From Volvariella volvacea V23 (Eukaryota; Basidiomycota; Agaricomycetes; Agaricales; Pluteaceae), in the NCBI GenBank assembly GCA_000349905.1, contig KB722779.1, forward strand, positions 62,001-126,000: 64,000 bases of DNA, read 5' to 3'. Positions 59,047-64,000 of this stretch are shown piece by piece. Within the stretch, counting starts at the first letter, position 1; the number at the start of each line of letters is the position of its first letter. The position numbers and the translations under genes were made by a program. The notes below the pieces were generated by a model that did no database searches, was not told the origin of the DNA, and was given only the letters and a program-made list of their open reading frames with translations.

Positions 59047-60863
59047 ATGTTCTCCAAGACTACCTTTCGATCCCTCCTTGTTCTTTGCTTGCTTCTCCCC
59101 CATTCTACTGTCTTTGCAAGTCATGGAATGAGGCGTCAGCGAAGACAATTGGAGCATGAACACCACCACCAAACCCACCACCCTCCTTCACCCACCTCTA
59201 TTGACCTTGAATCATACGCCCACGTGCTTGCGCATCTTGGTGACGCCCAGTCGATAGATATCGTCGTCTATTCATCTCCAATCCATGGTAGCACCCATTA
59301 CCCAAAATCATCTCCGAAACCTTCCCATACCCAACATCCTACGTCTTCTATACATCCGACCCAAGCGACCCATCAATCGCCCTCCCATTCACTAAGTCCC
59401 GTTCATAGTCACAGCCAGCATGGGCAAGGACATTCGCCATTACCATCACCCGCACAGCCATCGAAAGGGCACAGTCTCACCCACCCAGTCCAACATCCAA
59501 ACGCACACGGTCACAGTCCGGGACACGGACATGAGGAAGGGGGCGAAGAATACTTACCTTGGTGCGATGAACTGGAGGATGACGAAGAACCTCTGCCTGT
59601 CCTGCATCACCATATGCCTACACCGATCGTTCACAACCACCCGCACCAGCCACACAAGGATCACCCTAGTGACATTACGAATAACACATACACAGGTGAG
59701 AATATCTAAGTACAGTCCTAGATAAGTAACGATTCTCATGAAGAGTCAGAAGACCACCATGCGAACATCAGCCCGGCAAATGGACCAAATAATCACCCAA
59801 ACGTCATAGGTGCCCTACTCGGGTCAGGCGAGTATCACCCTCCCACCGAGCATGAACCAGAAATGAAAGTTGCACCTGTTCGAACGGCTGGGTCATTAAC
59901 GCCCAACGGGATTAAAGCTGGACTTGCAGGCGGCGATGCTTATCCATACTTCAGAGATCACATTGGTTGGTGGTACGACTGGTGGGTCCCCTTTCATGAT
60001 GTCCCTATCACCGACCACAATATTTACTTCCTTTCCGCAGGACACCCAACCCATCTAAACCAGGTAAGCCCATAGCAGTTCCAATGTTATGGGGAGGAGG
60101 GACAGCAGACGCAACAGACGCTCGTCGTCTATCCCAATTCAAAAAGATGAAACAAGCACCGAAATACGTTCTTGGGTACGAAGAACCCGACTGTGCACCG
60201 GGATCTGGATCGGCGGGTATGAGCGTTGATAGTGGTGTTGAGAAGTGGGAGAGCTTGATTGCTCCCCTGAGAGTTCAGGGGTCGCTCTTGGGGAGCCCGT
60301 CTATGTGCAGTAAGTCGAGCGCTACTCCCAAAGTGGGCTTATGCTGAGGATTTTTGGTTCTGCAGAGCAAGCGGATGAAACTTGGTTGAAGGAGTTCAAG
60401 AGGAAGATCAGGACGAACTGGGATTTTACAGCTATTCACGTTAACAAGAATAACCTTGACGGGGTCAAGAGGGATATTGCACGTATATATTTCTTTCTAA
60501 CCCGAGTCTCGCTCAAACCGTCGTCGACAGGACTACTACTGGAACACCTATGGCAAGCCTATCTGGGTGACCGAGTTCGCATGTGTAAACGGTAATTCTC
60601 TCTCCTAATCCTAATCTGTATCTTCCTCACTATCTTACCAATCTGCCCTATCAGACCACAACGGCTTCGTACCTTGCACGAATCAAGCAGAAATCAATGC
60701 CTTTATCAATCAGGTTGTGCCCTATCTCGAGTCCCACCCACACGTCCACGCCTACGCTTACAGCAATGGGCTGGGGCTTGGAGATGTTTGGCCTTTGATG
60801 AAGGGTGGGCAGCTGAGTGAGTCGGGGAAGACGTATCTTGCAGCTGTTAGCAGATATCATTAG
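59047..60863 (+). CDS. GH128 endo-beta-1,3-glucanase with His-rich N-terminal region
   Basis: Cleaves beta-1,3-glucan of the fungal wall. Six exons (59047-59695, 59744-59981, 60041-60309, 60366-60478, 60531-60591, 60655-60863) close in phase to 512 residues. Residues 1-24 are a signal peptide. Residues about 35-280 are a disordered His/Ser/Pro-rich region with many HSHS, HGH and HH groups. The catalytic domain begins near GIKAGLAGGDAYPYFRDHIGWWYDWTPNPSKPG and continues VPMLWGGG, YVLGYEEPDC, GSPSMCKQADETWLKEF, FTAIHVNKNN, GKPIWVTEFACVND and AYAYSNGLGLGDVWPL. The Glu residues of GYEEPD and WVTEFAC are the expected acid/base and nucleophile of this family. Intron 60479-60530 appears to start with GC; only this choice keeps the frame into DYYWNTYGKPIW. 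Confidence 0.88.
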
Positions 60864-61281
60864 TGAAGAGGACTTGGGGAAGGGTATTGTCGAGGCGTTG
60901 TGGGCGTGTGGTGGGTGTATGGAGATCTGTATGTTATGCAGGACTAGGATCGAATTATTCCTTGCATTTACCATGGATTTGTAGTTCTTGATTTACTTAT
61001 GTGTATACTTCTCTTTTCGAGTATCTGGAATACGAGTATTTTACGAATTACACAAACTCCAAGCACGATGCAGGCAAAGTTTTAAGAAAACCATATCGTC
61101 GACTTTCAACCTCATCACCCCAGTAAGCCGAGGTCAAATGCCTACTACCCAGATCCCATCTCAAATCTGTTGAATACATAGTGTAATATGTGCCTAGCTA
61201 GCGAAAATCTCAACATCAATCCAAAGCCAGAGCTCAGAGCGAAAGAGAGAAACAGAGAACAAACACGACCGGCGAACTAAT
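60864..61281. other. Convergent intergenic region
   Basis: About 420 bases between the ends of the GH128 and ERG24 genes. A/T-rich, no coding signal; both 3' untranslated regions lie here. Confidence 0.45.
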
Positions 61282-62938
61282 CTAATAGATATAAGGGAAG
61301 ATCTTGTAAGGCACCAACTGCTTGTACTTGGCCCAATCGTCGCCGTACTTCTTTGCACAGGCCTCATCGTCGCGGCGTTGTCTGTGGACGAGCAGGACGG
61401 TGAAGTAGCCGATGTAGAAGTAGGTGATTGGGGTGTCGAAGCCGGTTGGAAGGGACCACGAGAGACCCATGATGAGGTCGCCGCTGTGCATATATGCGTG
61501 AGTGGCTCGTTTGAGTGAGAGAAAGGGGAGGGCCGACGTACAGGTAATTTGGGTGCTGGCAGACTCCCCACCACCCAGAGATCAAGAGCTTGGTTCCCCT
61601 CTTTGTGTCCATATACTTCAAGTCTACATATGCGTCAATCAGTCAGCATCATCCCTTTGAGGTGGCATATGCTAGATACTCACTCTTAGGGTTCTTTCCA
61701 TTTCTAAAGTCGTTCTTCTCCCCATTAGAAGCTCTAAAGATCCAATAGCCGGTCAGGTTGAGAGCGAAGATGGCAGCAGTCCAGGCGGGGCCTAGTTCGA
61801 CGTGCTTGAACGCGAGATAACGCGCTTGAAGGCTGTATGTGAATGGGACCCAGAGTAGATCGCCGACAGCGAGCATGTAGCCGAATCCGTCTGAGACGAC
61901 GTCCATAGTGGTGAAGAGAGCGGGCTGTAAGGAGTGTCGAGTTAGATTCCGGTTCTTGTTAATATGGCGGTAGGACGCACCTCGTTATAGAGACCATCAG
62001 CGACGTACCAGCCGTGGAAGGCGAGCACTAGCCACATCGAATCGGTGATTTGGTCGAGACCGCCTCGGCGAACGGCTTGTTCACATGCCATGGAGATGTT
62101 GATCAAAACCCAGAGGATGAGACTTGGTCGTAACTCGTTGAAGGTCTTGAGGTCCAGCCAGCCGATAGAAGGATTAAGTTCACGTCCAATGTAGAACTAT
62201 TGGCAGAGATTAATGAGTTGTCATGCAACAAAAAAGGAGACGCACGTCATAGATGATGTTGCCAGAGTTGCCGCCCAGAGCCAAAAGCTTGCCTTTGCGG
62301 AAGGACATGAGGTAGCAGTATAGGGATTGGATGAGTGCGTTGATGAAAGCGGCGGTTACGAAGCCGACCCAGTGCTCGTAGATGAACGTGAACGCCTGAG
62401 GGCCATAGCGATAGATGACACCAGTCGTGAGGCCCAGCGCTAACAGGAAAGTCGGAAATGCTGCAAAGAGACGCGTGAGTGTGATTGAACACAGGGCTCA
62501 ATGCCTCGCGAGACGCGCGGGTGTGGCATTGATAGGCAGGGAGCGAGAACGAGAGCAGAAACGCGTACCATTGATCTTGTACCTCTGTCTTGTTCCATCT
62601 CTGAGCACGCTTCCTTCGAGCCAGTCGCCAGGGAGGACAAACCAAGACACTACACAGAACATGTAGAACGCAAGGTAGAGTTTCGCAGCCTCGGGATCCC
62701 AAAGACTCTTCCAGAACTCGATGTTTTGGACAGTGTCGAGGACTTTGAGATGGGCATTGGTGATGTCTGGAGGTGGGCAACCACCGGTTTGCTCTGAACA
62801 ACCAAAGTAGAGGCCGTACGCGATAGCAGGGACGGCGAGGATGATCAAGGTGGCACCCGGTGGGCCGAGGAAGTGGTAATGGGTAGTGCGCGGGTTGAGC
62901 TCCGCCACGTCGTGGTGGGTGTCCTGTTTTATGGACAT
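61282..62938 (-). CDS. ERG24: Delta(14)-sterol reductase (C-14 sterol reductase)
   Basis: Reduces the C14-15 double bond left after lanosterol/eburicol demethylation in ergosterol synthesis; endoplasmic reticulum membrane protein using NADPH. About 445 residues in about six exons from ATG at 62938 ([28 protein letters not shown]) to the stop at 61282. Multiple membrane segments are visible ([48 protein letters not shown] and others). Signature stretches: [29 protein letters not shown]; [64 protein letters not shown], and the end [12 protein letters not shown]. The junction inside HPNY-GDLIM is spliced. The first exon ends near RYKIN, followed by a GCAG acceptor before [10 protein letters not shown]. 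Confidence 0.92.
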
Positions 62939-63311
62939 TTTGGAGGATGGGAGGGAGAGGGGGGTGTTGAGTCGGGAGCGCTCGTTGGAGTTTAAGAGTG
63001 AGAGGGTGGATGGCGTGAGAGTGATTTGTCGTACGATTTATTCTGTTGGATGTGTCTTGTCTGCAACAACTCGCGCAGTACAAGCTCGCGGCAGGGCTCT
63101 GGAGTCAGGGCGACGGCGAGTGGGGTGTTCGGACACGGGGCAGGCGGGGTGGAGGTGGGAGCTCGGGGAGAGGTGGTGGGTGGGGATATGTTGGGCTATA
63201 ATAACATACGGAATAGGATTTCGTTGGCCCTTGTTCGCTTCCTTACGTCTTGCTGGCCTTGCCTCAGTTTTTCTGTCTGGCCTTGATGTGCTCGCACTCA
63301 GTCTCTCTATC
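62939..63311. promoter_or_regulatory. Divergent promoter region of ERG24 and the gene at 63312
   Basis: The 373 bases separate two start codons that point away from each other. Rich in G and A on the plus strand near ERG24. No sterol-regulatory element that I can name with confidence. Confidence 0.4.
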
Positions 63312-64000
63312 ATGACCGCTGATCCTCTCGCCGAACGTCTGAACCAGCTCGCCGCCGCCAATTCCCAAGGTTTGCTCAGGCATGCGCTCCTCATCAATCT
63401 CCTGGTTTTAAGGCTCATCAAAAAATCTATCCAGCGACGATGATTACCGCTTATTGCGCCAAAGTCTGTTTGAGAGATACTCTAATACTATCGTTCTTCC
63501 CGTCGAAGAACCCGTCGTTCCTACCTCGACACACTCGCCCTCTCGTAAACGTGAGTGACGCCTCGACGGGTGCTGCCACCCACCTCGTTCCGCCCTCCCG
63601 CCCCACTTGATTTCCTGGAAATCCTTGCTTATGCCAATTTCATATACCAGCCTTACCATTATCACCTCCGCATCACGTAAATCGACCTGGTACCCCCTCA
63701 CTCCACCTGCCCTCCTCAACGTCCGGCTCGGCGCCACATAGACCCAACACCCCAACCACACATTCTCGCCTCCGAGCCTCTGTCAGTGTTACCAATCTTT
63801 TCCGCAGAGCAACCGGGAGGAAGTCGACAGGATCCAATTTGAAGGACTCAATCACATCTTCAGGTGTCCAGACTGGCGGTGTGAGCACCTCGGGGCATAG
63901 TCATTCCCCCTCCATCAGCACTAGTCATGTCAGTGGCTCGCCTAAACGTGGCGTCCTTCCGCGCATCCTACAACGCAAGCCCAGCGACGCAAATATAGCA
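63312..64000 (+). CDS. Conserved protein with SHOCT-like N-terminus (3' partial)
   Basis: Exons 63312-63379, 63435-63550 and 63651-64000+ join in phase and the last runs off the window. The start reads DPLAERLNQLAAANSQGLLSDDDYRLLRQSLFER, a short helical unit of the SHOCT type (a leucine-rich helix, Gly turn, then an acidic Tyr/Leu helix) that I have seen at the start of long mushroom proteins of unknown role. Next come VLPVEEPVVPTS and a Ser/Thr/Pro-rich segment with RLRASVSVTNLFRRATGRK and SPKRGVLPRILQRKPSDANIA, a disordered basic part with many phosphorylation-like sites. Intron 63380-63434 must start with GC to keep the motif in frame. The rest of the gene is needed to name it. Confidence 0.65.

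Noticed and set aside
60062..60080. A GTAAG...CAG segment that looks like an intron in the GH128 gene
   Set aside because: It would be only about 15 nt. Reading through it gives KPGKPIAVPMLWGGG, which fits the family.
62247..63083. A 278-codon minus-strand frame rich in His, Pro and Arg
   Set aside because: It is an alternative frame of the ERG24 exons on the same strand; the true frame gives the reductase signatures.

Overview
The window reads as nuclear DNA of a filamentous basidiomycete, most likely an Agaricomycete. Genes are dense and broken by many short (about 47-70 nt) GT-AG introns. Several families typical of mushroom-forming fungi occur: a NACHT-type NLR-like C-terminus, an expanded kinase-like family, a GMC alcohol oxidase, a GH128 glucanase and a Ser-rich GPI protein. 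Most genes had to be rebuilt by joining exons across reading frames. For most of them the reading phase closes exactly at every junction, which is the main evidence for the models. Two runs of exactly 100 N (18132-18231 and 30928-31027) are assembly gaps.

Left part (1-9.5 kb): the 3' end of a NACHT/NLR-like gene, then members of one kinase-like family (relic at about 1650-1860, a plausible gene at about 1957-2921, a relic at about 5390-5830) flanking the FG nucleoporin NUP49 on the minus strand, then a 1015-residue low-complexity protein of unknown function. A fourth, disrupted kinase copy lies at 17921-18999.

10-27 kb: neutral trehalase (NTH1) with an unusually long tail, a 16-exon alcohol-oxidase-type GMC flavoenzyme, the autophagic lipase ATG15, an F-box protein, the KEOPS subunit PCC1, a PA2G4/Ebp1-type protein and complex I subunit NDUFB8. 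At 27-31.8 kb there is a nearly 5 kb stretch without a convincing gene.

31.8-47.8 kb: a conserved Ser/Pro-rich protein, the replication/cohesion factor CTF8, a 21-exon citrate synthase ending in a peroxisomal AKL signal, a GPI-anchored secreted protein, a second F-box protein with a hydrophobic tail, the class B Hsp40 SIS1, and a VTC1-like DUF202 membrane protein.

49.5-64 kb: a small NTF2-like-looking protein, an RDS1-like ferritin-fold secreted protein, a double DUF427 protein, a YEATS chromatin protein, a GH128 endo-beta-1,3-glucanase with a His-rich N-terminus, ERG24 sterol C-14 reductase, and the 5' end of a conserved gene that runs off the window.

The genes do not form one pathway; this is ordinary mixed chromosomal content. 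The points most worth attention are the decaying kinase family, three probable GC-AG introns needed to keep frames open, the peroxisomal citrate synthase with tiny exons, the trehalase tail, and the F-box protein with a membrane-like C-terminus. I did not find a clearly new defence or mobile system.
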